Below, piece by piece: positions 44,003 to 55,593 of a DNA stretch of 64,000 nt. Origin of the DNA: Elgaria multicarinata webbii (Eukaryota; Chordata; Lepidosauria; Squamata; Anguidae); assembly GCF_023053635.1 (NCBI RefSeq), contig NC_086183.1, forward strand, positions 32,655,501 to 32,719,500, written 5' to 3'. Within the stretch, counting starts at the first letter, position 1. The number at the start of each line of letters is the position of its first letter. The position numbers were made by a program, and so were the translations under genes. The notes beneath the pieces were generated by a model, which was not told the DNA's origin, did no database searches, and was given only the letters and a program-made list of their open reading frames with translations.

Positions 44003-45217
44003 AATGGAATAAATCAATAAATAAACAAAGGAGGGGTGGAATTAAAAGCAGCAGTGTTGCTCAATAAACAGCAAGAAGAATTTTTTAAAAAAGGCTATAT
44101 CTGTCTTTTACCAGCAATAGGGGGACGTGCCCGGGGGAAGGGGAAGCAGCTGCCAGTTCAACTCAAGACAGCCACCAACAGCTCTGAGATTAAGAAGTAA
44201 ATGCTCACTTCAACTCATAACAGGCATCGCTCCACCACTAAGAAGTAAACGCTCACTTCGACTCATAATAGGCATTGCTCCACCGTTTTACTCTCTTTGG
44301 AAGGCTCTAATGGCCTTCCAGTGCAGGAGAGAGTGGGGGCACGTCCACGATGAGATGCCCTAGGGGAGCTCATCCCCTTGCACCACATCTTTTCAGTTGT
44401 TCCCCAAAGTTAGGGTGCGGAGCAGTGCTGTGTTTCTATCTCTTATTCTTGGCTTAGTATATGATTTCAGGTTGTGTTTGTGCATTTGGTGGGGCTACTG
44501 TTTTAAAAAAACACTGGGAAAAGCCCGTTCAGATGAAGAAAGAGAAGTTTCCCAGAATCCCAAGTTACCCGTTTTGCCTATGCCCTCCTCTAACTTTGGG
44601 ATCATGTGATCATGACCGGGAGCTGACTCTGCCCCTCAGCCCTTTGAAAAAGGTATTTTTCCCGCCGATTTTTTAAAAACTTCTAGCGCGCGACCCGCAC
44701 GACGCAGAAAGTTGAGAGTAGTCTCAAAATGACCCCCATCCATGACTCTCTGTGCACAAGAATTTTCAGAACGATAGCTTAAAAACCAACCCAGTTATGC
44801 CCGAGTCTTTCCCTCAATGCAATCCTATGGGCGAAAAGCCGAAAACGGCGTTTGAGCCGCGCGGTTGACCCGATTTTCAAAAAAAAATAGCACGCGACCC
44901 ACACGACGCAGAGAGGTGAGAGTGGTCTCAAAATGACCCCCATCCACGACTCTCTGAGCACAAGAATTTCCAGAACGATAGCTTCAAAAAGAACGTAGTT
45001 ATCCACGATTATTTGCCGCAATGCAATCCTATGGCGAAATGTTTTCAAGATGGCGACCGGAGCGCTCCGCCTGAACTAGGAGCTCCGAAAAATGGTCGCT
45101 TCTCTTCGCCTTGCTTCTAGGGGTCCGCGGTCCGCTCCTACTCCGCCTCTGGGTAAGGCGGAGCAGGCCAATCCGCTACTGCTTCTACGCTCCTAATCGG
45201 AGCGGATCACACCCCTA
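44003..45217. mobile_element. hAT-like element body (unit 1; repeated at 46063-47277 and 49100-50319)
   Basis: Right end GATCACACCCCTA, inverted relative to the TAGGGATGTGC start of the element at 19742. Inside, a block with ACGACGCAGA, GTCTCAAAATGACCCCCATC and AGAACGATAGCTT is repeated with a period of about 200 bp. The terminal part has GCTCCTACTCCGCCTCTGGG. No transposase. The left end is not found in unit 1, so the element is incomplete or rearranged. Confidence 0.75.
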
Positions 45218-48117
45218 GTAAAAAGCAGTTTGCAGTTCAAAGAAGGAGGCAGCACGTCAAGAGCTGCAAAACTGCAAGCTGGAAATGCAGAGGCAGTAAG
45301 AGCAATTAAAAACAAGTGAAAGAGTAAAACAATAAAACAATAAAACTGCTTAAAATAGGTCAATAAAACAGTAAAACTTCTAAACTAAATTCTATTGAGT
45401 CGCGGAGACTCACACACCACTGCAGCCTCCAACGCCATTTTCCCGGAAGTCACCTGGCACAAATGATATCAGCTATACTAGAGTGACCAGATTTAAAAGA
45501 GGGCAGGGTGCCTGCAGCTTTAACTGTTGTGATGAAGAGGGCATTTCACCAGGTTCCTTCGCCTTCTCCGTGAGCCCCTGCCAAAGGAAGTGAGGCAGGT
45601 GGCTACTAGGAGGAGGGCCTTCTCCGCTGTGGCACCCCGGTTGTGGAACGAGCTCCCCAGAGAGGTCCGCCTGGCGCTGTTATGCCCTGCATGGAAATGG
45701 AGTCGGGAGATGAGGGGGAGCTGGCAGAGGCTGGACCTAGTGCAGAGGGGCCTGGCTCAGGTGATGAGAATAGACTGGCAGAGGCTGTGGCAGAGCCCAG
45801 GGAGAGGAGCCAAGGCCAGCAGGAACCTCTGCCAGCTCTGAGGGCCTGATGCCAGCAAAGACTCTGGAGGAGCCGCAGGGATCTGAGGAGGAGACGGAAA
45901 AGCCCGGTTTCAGCCAGTTACGGGCGGAGAAGGCCACCAGATGCCGGTCTAGCCGTCTCCAACAGAAACGCCAGGCAATCAGAGATCAGCTGCGAAACTC
46001 TAACTCAGCACTCTGACTGAGGATAAAAGAGCAGCCGGGAGCCCTGCCAAGTTGTCATATAAAATGGAATAAATCAATAAATAAACAAAGGAGGGGTGGA
46101 ATTAAAAGCAGCAGTGTTGCTCAATAAACAGCAAGAAGAATTTTTTAAAAAAGGCTATATCTGTCTTTTACCAGCAATAGGGGGACGTGCCCGGGGGAAG
46201 GGGAAGCAGCTGCCAGTTCAACTCAAGACAGCCACCAACAGCTCTGAGATTAAGAAGTAAATGCTCACTTCAACTCATAACAGGCATCGCTCCACCACTA
46301 AGAAGTAAACGCTCACTTCGACTCATAATAGGCATTGCTCCACCGTTTTACTCTCTTTGGAAGGCTCTAATGGCCTTCCAGTGCAGGAGAGAGTGGGGGC
46401 ACGTCCACGATGAGATGCCCTAGGGGAGCTCATCCCCTTGCACCACATCTTTTCAGTTGTTCCCCAAAGTTAGGGTGCGGAGCAGTGCTGTGTTTCTATC
46501 TCTTATTCTTGGCTTAGTATATGATTTCAGGTTGTGTTTGTGCATTTGGTGGGGCTACTGTTTTAAAAAAACACTGGGAAAAGCCCGTTCAGATGAAGAA
46601 AGAGAAGTTTCCCAGAATCCCAAGTTACCCGTTTTGCCTATGCCCTCCTCTAACTTTGGGATCATGTGATCATGACCGGGAGCTGACTCTGCCCCTCAGC
46701 CCTTTGAAAAAGGTATTTTTCCCGCCGATTTTTTAAAAACTTCTAGCGCGCGACCCGCACGACGCAGAAAGTTGAGAGTAGTCTCAAAATGACCCCCATC
46801 CATGACTCTCTGTGCACAAGAATTTTCAGAACGATAGCTTAAAAACCAACCCAGTTATGCCCGAGTCTTTCCCTCAATGCAATCCTATGGGCGAAAAGCC
46901 GAAAACGGCGTTTGAGCCGCGCGGTTGACCCGATTTTCAAAAAAAAATAGCACGCGACCCACACGACGCAGAGAGGTGAGAGTGGTCTCAAAATGACCCC
47001 CATCCACGACTCTCTGAGCACAAGAATTTCCAGAACGATAGCTTCAAAAAGAACGTAGTTATCCACGATTATTTGCCGCAATGCAATCCTATGGCGAAAT
47101 GTTTTCAAGATGGCGACCGGAGCGCTCCGCCTGAACTAGGAGCTCCGAAAAATGGTCGCTTCTCTTCGCCTTGCTTCTAGGGGTCCGCGGTCCGCTCCTA
47201 CTCCGCCTCTGGGTAAGGCGGAGCAGGCCAATCCGCTACTGCTTCTACGCTCCTAATCGGAGCGGATCACACCCCTAGTAAAAAGCAGTTTGCAGTTCAA
47301 AGAAGGAGGCAGCACGTCAAGAGCTGCAAAACTGCAAGCTGGAAATGCAGAGGCAGTAAGAGCAATTAAAAACAAGTGAAAGAGTAAAACAATAAAACAA
47401 TAAAACTGCTTAAAATAGGTCAATAAAACAGTAAAACTTCTAAACTAAATTCTATTGAGTCGCGGAGACTCACACACCACTGCAGCCTCCAACGCCATTT
47501 TCCCGGAAGTCACCTGGCACAAATGATATCAGCTATACTAGAGTGACCAGATTTAAAAGAGGGCAGGGTGCCTGCAGCTTTAACTGTTGTGATGAAGAGG
47601 GCATTTCACCAGGTTCCTTCGCCTTCTCCGTGAGCCCCTGCCAAAGGAAGTGAGGCAGGTGGCTACTAGGAGGAGGGCCTTCTCCGCTGTGGCACCCCGG
47701 TTGTGGAACGAGCTCCCCAGAGAGGTCCGCCTGGCGCTGTCATGCCCTGCATGGAAATGGAGTCGGGAGATGAGGGGGAGCTGGCAGAGGCTGGACCTAG
47801 TGCAGAGGGGCCTGGCTCAGGTGATGAGAATAGACTGGCAGAGGCTGTGGCAGAGCCCAGGGAGAGGAGCCAAGGCCAGCAGGAACCTCTGCCAGCTCTG
47901 AGGGCCTGATGCCAGCAAAGACTCTGGAGGAGCCGCAGGGATCTGAGGAGGAGACGGAAAAGCCCGGTTTCAGCCAGTTACGGGCGGAGAAGGCCACCAG
48001 ATGCCGGTCTAGCCGTCTCCAACAGAAACGCCAGGCAATCAGAGATCAGCTGCGAAACTCTGACTCAGCACTCTGACTGAGGATAAAAGAGCAGCCGGGA
48101 GCCCTGCCAAGTTGTCA

Positions 48118-49099
48118 GAGATTATCTGAGTTCTTCGGCGGAAGCTTTGGCTCTGAGATCTCTTGACCACGCACCTTGCTCCAGATACCGAGTTCCTGAA
48201 CCCAGCCTTGACTCCCGGACCCCGTGACCACGTCTGACTACTTCTGGAATCCTGTTGCGACCTTGGACTGCCTTTTGACTACGTTTTGCCCGTGCCTACT
48301 AGGGGTGTGCACGGACCCCCCGCTCCGCTTCACTTGCAGATCCGCCATTTTCCGGATCGGGCTGCTCCGCCCCGCCCCCACTCCGCCCACTTCCGCTCCG
48401 CTCCGCTCCGCTCGGAGCTCCGGATTCGGATCCGGAGCTCCGTTTCCCCCCCCCCATAGGCTTGCATTGAAAGCTAAAAAATTATACAACTTTTTTTCTG
48501 TTCAAGTTAGAAACCTCACGTTTGGCACCATGACACCTCATGGGGGTATACACACACACGCCAAGTTTCAAAGCAATCCCATCATGCCCTGATTTTTGGG
48601 GAATTTTTGAAAATCGGGCACCCCATTCACACCCCTTTCCATAGCGCCGTCAATTTGCATGTTAGAAACCTCAAACACGCCACCATGAAAGCTTATCCAG
48701 GGATACATACGCACGCCCAGACTCAAGGCAGTCCCATCATCCCCTGATTTTTGGGGAATTTATGAAAATCCAACACCCCTTTCCATAGCTCCGTCAATTT
48801 TGCACGTTAAAAAAAACCCTCAAACTCACCACCATGACAGCTTATCCAGGGATACATACGCACGCCGAGACTCAAGGCAGTCCCATCATCCCCTGTTTTT
48901 TGGCGGGGCTTAAACCTGCAAAATTTGGAACTTCCAAAACTCCAAGTGAGCGCAGGAAGGACTTCTCCCCTGAGTCAAAGCCACACACACACAACATCCC
49001 TGCGAGGTGGGCAGGGGAGGAGGGAGGGAAGGCAGGCAGGCATGCAGCTGGCATTTCTGGGGGCATAAGGAAGTGAGCCAAGGATAAGCCAGTAATGCA
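48118..49099. other. Extra 981-bp segment of unit 3
   Basis: LTR-like continuation to about 48297, then a hAT-like left end TAGGGGTGTGCACGGACC (48299) and three diverged copies of a roughly 150-bp block. The block carries AAACCTC, ACCATGA, GATACATACGCACGCC and TCCCATCATCCCCTG (about 48505, 48660 and 48810). Units 1 and 2 lack the segment, joining GTTGTCA directly to TATAAAATGG. Confidence 0.85.
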
Positions 49100-50319
49100 T
49101 ATAAAATGGAATAAATCAATAAATAAACAAAGGAGGGGTGGAATTAAAAGCAGCAGTGTTGCTCAATAAACAGCAAGAAGATTTTTTAAAAAAAGGCTAT
49201 ATCTGTCTTTTACCAGCAATAGGGGGACGTGCCCGGGGGAAGGGGAAGCAGCTGCCAGTTCAACTCAAGACAGCCACCAACAGCTCTGAGATTAAGAAGT
49301 AAATGCTCACTTCAACTCATAACAGGCATCGCTCCACCACTAAGAAGTAAACGCTCACTTCGACTCATAATAGGCATTGCTCCACCGTTTTACTCTCTTT
49401 GGAAGGCTCTAATGGCCTTCCAGTGCAGGAGAGAGTGGGGGCACGTCCACGATGAGATGCCCTAGGGGAGCTCATCCCCTTGCACCACATCTTTTCAGTT
49501 GTTCCCCAAAGTTAGGGTGCGGAGCAGTGCTGTGTTTCTATCTCTTATTCTTGGCTTAGTATATGATTTCAGGTTGTGTTTGTGCATTTGGTGGGGCTAC
49601 TGTTTTAAAAAAACACTGGGAAAAGCCCGTTCAGATGAAGAAAGAGAAGTTTCCCAGAATCCCAAGTTACCCGTTTTGCCTATGCCCTCCTCTAACTTTG
49701 GGATCATGTGATCATGACCGGGAGCTGACTCTGCCCCTCAGCCCTTTGAAAAAGGTATTTTTCCCGCCGATTTTTTAAAAACTTCTAGCGCGCGACCCGC
49801 ACGACGCAGAAAGTTGAGAGTAGTCTCAAAATGACCCCCATCCATGACTCTCTGTGCACAAGAATTTTCAGAACGATAGCTTAAAAACCAACCCAGTTAT
49901 GCCCGAGTCTTTCCCTCAATGCAATCCTATGGGCGAAAAGCCGAAAACGGCGTTTGAGCCGCGCGGTTGACCCGATTTTCAAAAAAAAATAGCACGCGAC
50001 CCACACGACGCAGAGAGGTGAGAGTGGTCTCAAAATGACCCCCATCCACGACTCTCTGAGCACAAGAATTTCCAGAACGATAGCTTCAAAAAGAACGTAG
50101 TTATCCACGATTATTTGCCGCAATGCAATCCTATGGCGAAATGTTTTCAAGATGGCGACCGGAGCGCTCCGCCTGAACTAGGAGCTCCGAAAAATGGTCG
50201 CTTCTCTTCGCCTTGCTTCTAGGGGTCCGCGGTCCGCTCCTACTCCGCCTCTGGGTAAGGCGGAGCAGGCCAATCCGCTACTGCTTCTACGCTCCTAATC
50301 GGAGCGGATCACACCCCTA

Positions 50320-52024
50320 CCACAAACCCACATTGATCTGCTCCTATATATTCTGCCAAAAATTTATTTAGCCGTTTGGCCATAATAGATGTAAAAATTT
50401 TAGCATCCTGATTTATTAAAGAAATAGGTCTATAAGAATCGGGATTAGTCAAATCTTTATCTGGTTTTGGGATCAGAATTATCACTGAATGTTCCCATGA
50501 TTCAGGTATCTTCTCTCCTGATAATATCCTATTATAAAGTTCCATTAATTTTGGAACTAAACAGTCTTTGAAGACCTTATAATATTCTGGACCCAAACCA
50601 TCTGCTCCCGGTGATTTACCAACTTTTAACTTATCAATAACCTCTTCAACTTCTCTTTGAGTTATTACTGACTCCATTAACTCCTTATATTCTAATTTTA
50701 TTCCCTTCTTTATAAACCTTCCAATATACTCCTCCACCTTTTCTTGTTGAATTTCTTTACCCTTATACAATTCCTGATAAAATTCCTGAAAAATTTTTAT
50801 TTTAGCTTTCATTGCATGACAATAATTCCCTTGGCTATCTTTCAACGTTTCTATCCCATTCCTCCCTTTTTCTTTTTGTGTGAGCTTGGCAAGCAACCTC
50901 GAGTTCTTATCACTGTTTTCAAAATATTCCCTTTTCATATACATTAAATTCTTTTGAATCTCTTCTATATTTAAATTTTCTAATTGTTTCTTCTTAGCTT
51001 GTATTTCCACTAATTTATATTTATCTTTAACTCGCCAATATCTTTCCTCCAAGTTTTTAATTTCTATCTCTAACTTTTCCTGTTCTGCACGTTGTTGTCT
51101 TTTTAAACTACATGTTTCTCTAATACAGATTCCTCTTGCTACAGCCTTCATGGTGTCCCAAATGACTGACCCAGCTGTTCCTCCTTTTTCATTAATTTCC
51201 CATGACTCCGACAGTTCCTTCCGAATTTTATCTACTATTTTATTATATTTCAATATCTTTGTATTCAGCTTCCATCTATATGCCTCTTTATAATCTTTCT
51301 TAACTGTAAATTCTAGACTTAACAAGGCATGATCAGTTACTTTTATTACCCCCATTTCCATTTTACAAATCCTCGTTGCAAAATCTTTTGAAACAAATAT
51401 ATAATCTATCCTGGAGTATGTATGATGAACTGGGGAAAAGTATGAAAATCCAGGCCTATTCCCGTTAAGTAAACGCCACGAATCTAAATAATCATTTTCT
51501 TTTACTAATTTATTCAATATAGTCATATTGTTCCTCTTTTCAGCATTAGTGGGATTTGACCTGTCCCGTTTATTATCCATAACCATATTAAAATCCCCAG
51601 CTAATATAGCATACCCCTCCTTAAATTCTTCTATTTCTTTAAACAACTTTATAAAAAACTCTCTATGCCTCTCATTTGGGGCATAAACATTAATCAAAGT
51701 ATAGACCTTTCCCTCAATTTTACCTTTTAACATAAGATATCTGCCCTTATCATCCTTTTTTACTTCTTCTAATATAAACCCACTTTTTTTTGAAATCAAA
51801 GTGGCCACTCCATTTTTTTTCGATGTCCCTAATGACTTTTCATAATAGGCTAACCACTTTAATTTTATCATATTCGAATTCTCGGAGCCTTGGTGTGTCT
51901 CTTGGACCATTATAATATCTGATCCCTCTTTATTAAGCATTTGTTCTATTCTCTTCCTTTTCACGACTGCCCCCAAACCTTTAACATTGAGTGTTGATAC
52001 CTTTATCTTTTTATCCATAATCAC
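50320..52024 (-). pseudogene. L1 ORF2, N-terminal 568 codons (endonuclease and RT start)
   Basis: Open from MIMDKKIKVSTLNVKGLG through endonuclease motifs ([45 protein letters not shown]) into RT (KSPGADGLGPEYYKVF; PDSYRPISLINQDAKIF). RT is cut before FADD, so it cannot make an active enzyme. The A-run at 51815 keeps frame here. Confidence 0.93.
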
Positions 52025-52307
52025 CCTTTTGAAATCTCTTCCGATCCCTTGTGCTCAGCAATTCAAACTTGCTTACATAAAAAAACAAACTCCATACATA
52101 AAACCCCCACCCTCCTACCCCAATCCCTCCTCTCCTACCTTCCCCCCCTCCCCACCCCCCCCACTCTAATCCCCCCCCATATCCCCGTGAGTCTAGTACT
52201 CCAGCCATCTACTTTAAAGGGGGGGGAGGCAGTGCTGCGCCTGGCCGGCAGGTTTCTATATTAGCATTTCTATTTGCAATTATCTCCAAACATAATTAAC
52301 AATTCTC

Positions 52308-53300
52308 TTACTCTCCAGATGTCCCAGCCTCATTCCCTCCCCCACCCACTCCAGCCCCATTTGCTTCCCCATCCAGACCCAGCCTCTTCAGCAATTCTTT
52401 ACCTTGATCCAATGAGGTTACTCTGTGTTCCCTCCTCCCATATGTAAATCTTAAGAAAACCGGGTAACCCCATGCATATGGAATTTTGTTCTGCATTAAC
52501 ATTCCAGTTATTGGTTTAATACTCCGTCTCCAATTTAATGTATGTTGAGAAAGATCATTATAAATTTGCACTACTTTGCCTTTATATTGTAACTGGGTCA
52601 AAGATCTCAATTCTTTCATGATTTGCTCTTTTTTATAATAGTTACCAAATTTCACCAAAATATCTCTAGTCCCTTTGTAGTTTTGCCCCCCCACGCGGTG
52701 GACTCGGTCCAGATCCGATCCATCTATTGGTATGTCAGGCATCAGCTCTTTGAACCAGTTCAGAATGATTTCTCTAAGATCTTCTCCTTGTATCTGCTTC
52801 AGCTGCTTTATTCGAATCGAAGATCTACGAGATTGGTCTTCCAAGGCAATCAGACGTAATTCCCATTCCTTAAATTGAATATTTGTTGATTTTTCAAAAG
52901 CCTCTTGCTTCTTCTGGTCCAATTCCGCTTTTGCCTCTATCTCTTTGATCTTATCCGAGTTTTCTGCGGTCTTATCCGAAAGAACACGCATTTGTTGTCT
53001 AAATTCATTCATTTGCTGATCCATTTTTTTAAAAATGATGATATTATTCTCTACAATAACTGCCTTAATTTCTGCTAGGGAGGGAAAGTTGCTGTCCATT
53101 GCTTTTCCCCCTTCAGCCATATTCTTTTCTTTATTTGGTACTGTATCCAAAGAAACTGGGTCTATAACTTCGTCTTCCTGGTCTGTTCCAGGGGCTGTAT
53201 CTTCCAGGTGGGAGAGGTGGGTTAAATTATGATTTGAAGGTTTCTTTTTTTGTATATTCAACTTTTCCCACTTCTTAATCTTTTTTTTAATGTTGGACAT
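52308..53300 (-). CDS. L1 ORF1 protein, complete, 330 aa
   Basis: An RNA-binding chaperone of L1 particles. Starts MSNIKKKIKKWEKLNIQKKK; residues about 75-165 form a coiled coil (NNIIIFKKMDQQMNEFRQQM and on). The RRM follows (IRIKQLKQIQGEDLREIILN; GTRDILVKFGNYYKKEQIM) and then the C-terminal domain (LNWRRSIKPITGMLMQNKIP; YAWGYPVFLRFTYGRREH). No stop or frameshift seen. Confidence 0.93.
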   Translation of the reverse strand: MSNIKKKIKKWEKLNIQKKKPSNHNLTHLSHLEDTAPGTDQEDEVIDPVSLDTVPNKEKNMAEGGKAMDSNFPSLAEIKAVIVENNIIIFKKMDQQMNEFRQQMRVLSDKTAENSDKIKEIEAKAELDQKKQEAFEKSTNIQFKEWELRLIALEDQSRRSSIRIKQLKQIQGEDLREIILNWFKELMPDIPIDGSDLDRVHRVGGQNYKGTRDILVKFGNYYKKEQIMKELRSLTQLQYKGKVVQIYNDLSQHTLNWRRSIKPITGMLMQNKIPYAWGYPVFLRFTYGRREHRVTSLDQGKELLKRLGLDGEANGAGVGGGGNEAGTSGE

Positions 53301-53990
53301 AGGACCCTTCTGAGTAGGGCATAAATCTTAGAGCCCCCACTTCCTTAGCAACTTTTACTGGCTTCTCTTCTATGTGCCAAACACACCACCTTCTTCCCGA
53401 GGGGGAGGAAATATATTCAGTTCACAACAGCATTCACTAGAGGGGATCAGATCCAATCATTCACAGTTTCTCAAAATCCCACATCTCCCTCACAGAATGC
53501 TGTTTCTTCCCCTTCACCCCCCCCCTTCTCGGCACACCGCAAACAGCTTCCACTTTCCACTTTACAAAGATTACAGCAAACAACTTCAAAGCCAGTATTT
53601 CAATCTTTCCAACTTAAGATAAAGGATGAGAAGTGAGGATCGCTGTAAATCAGATCAACGTCTAACAAGCATAAGTTCTTTCTTTTCAAACTGCGACATC
53701 AATCATGTTACTTTCGGTTTTGCCTCTGCAGTTTATAAAGACATTCCGTCAAGCTCACCTCCTCCCATCGGCTCTTCTCAAAACTTTCCAGCTCCGATAG
53801 CTTTTATAATCATTTCCTGTCGTTTGCTCAAAGATTTATGCCCATTAAAAAATAGATAATTGCTTTTTCCGGCAAAGCCGCTCAGAGCCTCAGAAGAAAC
53901 CTGCCACCGCCATGGCTGCCAAGCTCCGCCCCCCCAGGAGGATGCTTTCTGAGGAGATCAATTCTCATCAGGATTGGGAGTTGAATGTGC

Positions 53991-54595
53991 CTGTCATCGC
54001 TTCCAAAAAAACCAAAAAAATAAATAAAAAAAAACTCAAACCCCAATTTTTAACAAAATATTGCACGTGAACCACAGCACGCAGAAAGTTGAGAGTAGTC
54101 TCAAAATGACCCCTATCCACGACTCTCTGTGCACAAGAATTTTCAGAACGATAGCTTAAACCCCCCCCCCAGTTATCCCCGATTCTTTCCCTCAATGCAA
54201 TCCTATGGGCGAAAAGCCGAAACGCAGTTTGAGCCGCGCGGTTGACCCGATTTTCAAAAAAATATAGCACGCGACACGGACAACGCAGAGAGGTGAGAGT
54301 GGTCTCAAAATGACCCCCATCCACGACTCTCTGAGCACAAGAATTTCCAGAGCGATAGCTTCAAAAACAACGTAGTTATGCGCGATTATTTGCCGCAATG
54401 CAATCCTATGGCGAAATGTTTTCAAGATGGCGACCGGAGCGCTCCGCCTGAACTCGGAGCTCCGAAAAATGGTCGCTTCTCTTCGCCTTGCTTCTAGGGG
54501 GTCCGCGGTCCGCTCCTACTCCGCCTCTGGGTAAGGCGGAGCAGGCCAATCCGCTACTGCTTCTACGCTCCTAATCGGAGCGGAGCACATCCCTA
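53991..54595. mobile_element. hAT-like element body, variant copy
   Basis: About 90% like 44650-45217 by eye: ACGCAGAAAGTTGAGAGTAG, TGCAATCCTATGGGCGAAAA and GCTCCTACTCCGCCTCTGGG, ending CACATCCCTA at 54595. It is followed by CTTTAAAG, the insertion word in the MITE. The left end is not identified. Confidence 0.78.
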
Positions 54596-55593
54596 CTTTA
54601 AAGCTCTTTAAAAGCAGTAGTGTAGATCCCCTTGTGCCATCATTTTTCCACCTTGCTGTCCTCATCTGACTCTGGGCCAGTTTTATATTGTTTTGACCCA
54701 GGCTGGCTCACTTCTAGTGCTTCGTTCAATCCTTGTTCCTCGTATTTTCAAAACCTGGATGCCTCTGCTTCTCCCAGCTCTGGTTCTGACCTGTTTTGTC
54801 CCCACAATTTCAGTCCGGTTCACCCTTTCTCCTCCTCCCTCCACCTTGCCCAAATCCATCATCTTCCTTCTCCCTAATCCTCTCATACCAACCCATTGCC
54901 TTTCCCCAAAGACCCCCTGGCAGAACCAACCTGCCGCAAACTCACCCAAGATCTCCTTTCTCCTCTGTGTGTGTGGCTGATCAGTGTAGACCCATTCAAA
55001 ATCATCCCTGCTTCCAGGCTTTCTCATACTGAACCTTCCAAAGAGTCCCTCTGCTGGTACTGCCTTCCACTGCCCTCGGTTATTTGGCTGTACCTCTAAG
55101 AAACACCCTCATGGAGAGACTAAGTCCCATCCCACCTGCTATGCAAAAGCCACCTGCTCAACCAGTTTGTCTTTCTTCAATCATGGATGGAACACTTACA
55201 CCAGTTCAAGGATGAAACAGCTAAGACTGGAGCGACAGCTAATCCATACAGTCCATGGACACTTCAAGAGCATGCAATTAACATCAGGGACTTAACTTAA
55301 CTTTCTTTATTGCGATCTATAGATCCATAAAAAGAAAAGAAACAGACAACAAACAACCAAACACAAGAATCAGACATGAAATCATACAGTTAGAGCTATT
55401 ATCAACTTTAGTCTAATACACAAAGAGCTCTAATCTTGGCCGCCACTGTAAGAAATTTAGCAACAGCCAAAGTTACACTTGAGGACTTATCTTCCAACAG
55501 AAACATAACATAACATTTCCCTGAAGTTCTGGACAGTTTGCTCAACAATGGAGTAATCATAAGATGGCAGGCCTGATTATAAAAGCTACAGGA
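54073..55593. repeat. 1521-bp tandem duplication, unit 1
   Basis: Contains hAT right part, block X (with DEGS exon 1) and 301 bp of APE-LINE 3' end (55293-55593, as 33293-33593). It then joins the start of unit 2 with a 2-bp overlap (CA) at 55594. Confidence 0.95.
54946..55027 (-). CDS. DEGS-like coding exon 1, copy 2 (duplicate)
   Basis: Same 27 codons and donor as copy 1, inside duplicated block 54596-55292. It is flanked on the exon-2 side by the end of a hAT element and on the promoter side by 300 bp of LINE 3' end. Using it would need a 35-kb intron. It may be a non-functional duplicate or an assembly artefact. Confidence 0.75.

Larger units (their letters stand above)
43158..50319. repeat. 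Tandem array of three 2060-bp composite units
   Basis: Unit 1 43158-45217, unit 2 45218-47277, unit 3 47278-50319. Units 1 and 2 differ at only a handful of positions (for example 43369/45429 and 43409/45469). Unit 3 is the same up to 48117 and from 49100 on, with 981 extra bases between. Each unit runs: APE-LINE 5' UTR, GAGTGACCAGATTT-type MITE piece, L2 C-terminus, putative LTR piece, then a long hAT-like element ending CACACCCCTA. The next unit starts with GTAAAAAG, which also precedes CAGTTTGCAG at the native unit-1 start. Confidence 0.95.
50320..53990 (-). repeat. L1 LINE, intact 5' part, cut off in ORF2
   Basis: Read on the minus strand: 5' UTR (about 53935-53301, start uncertain), ORF1 (53300-52308), a 283-bp spacer, ORF2 N-terminal 568 codons (52024-50320). 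It stops at the codons for DQCGFV where the hAT end CACACCCCTA begins. Loss of the 3' part is the reverse of normal L1 truncation and points to rearrangement after insertion. Confidence 0.94.

Noticed and set aside
43583-47909. Small repeated frames (68-83 codons) as a gene family
   Set aside because: They are L2 and LTR-like fragments carried along by the 2060-bp array; the frames end at element joins.
43158-50319. CRISPR-like or gene-array reading of the tandem repeats
   Set aside because: Units are 2 kb long and made of known transposon parts; there are no short repeats with unique spacers and this is vertebrate DNA.
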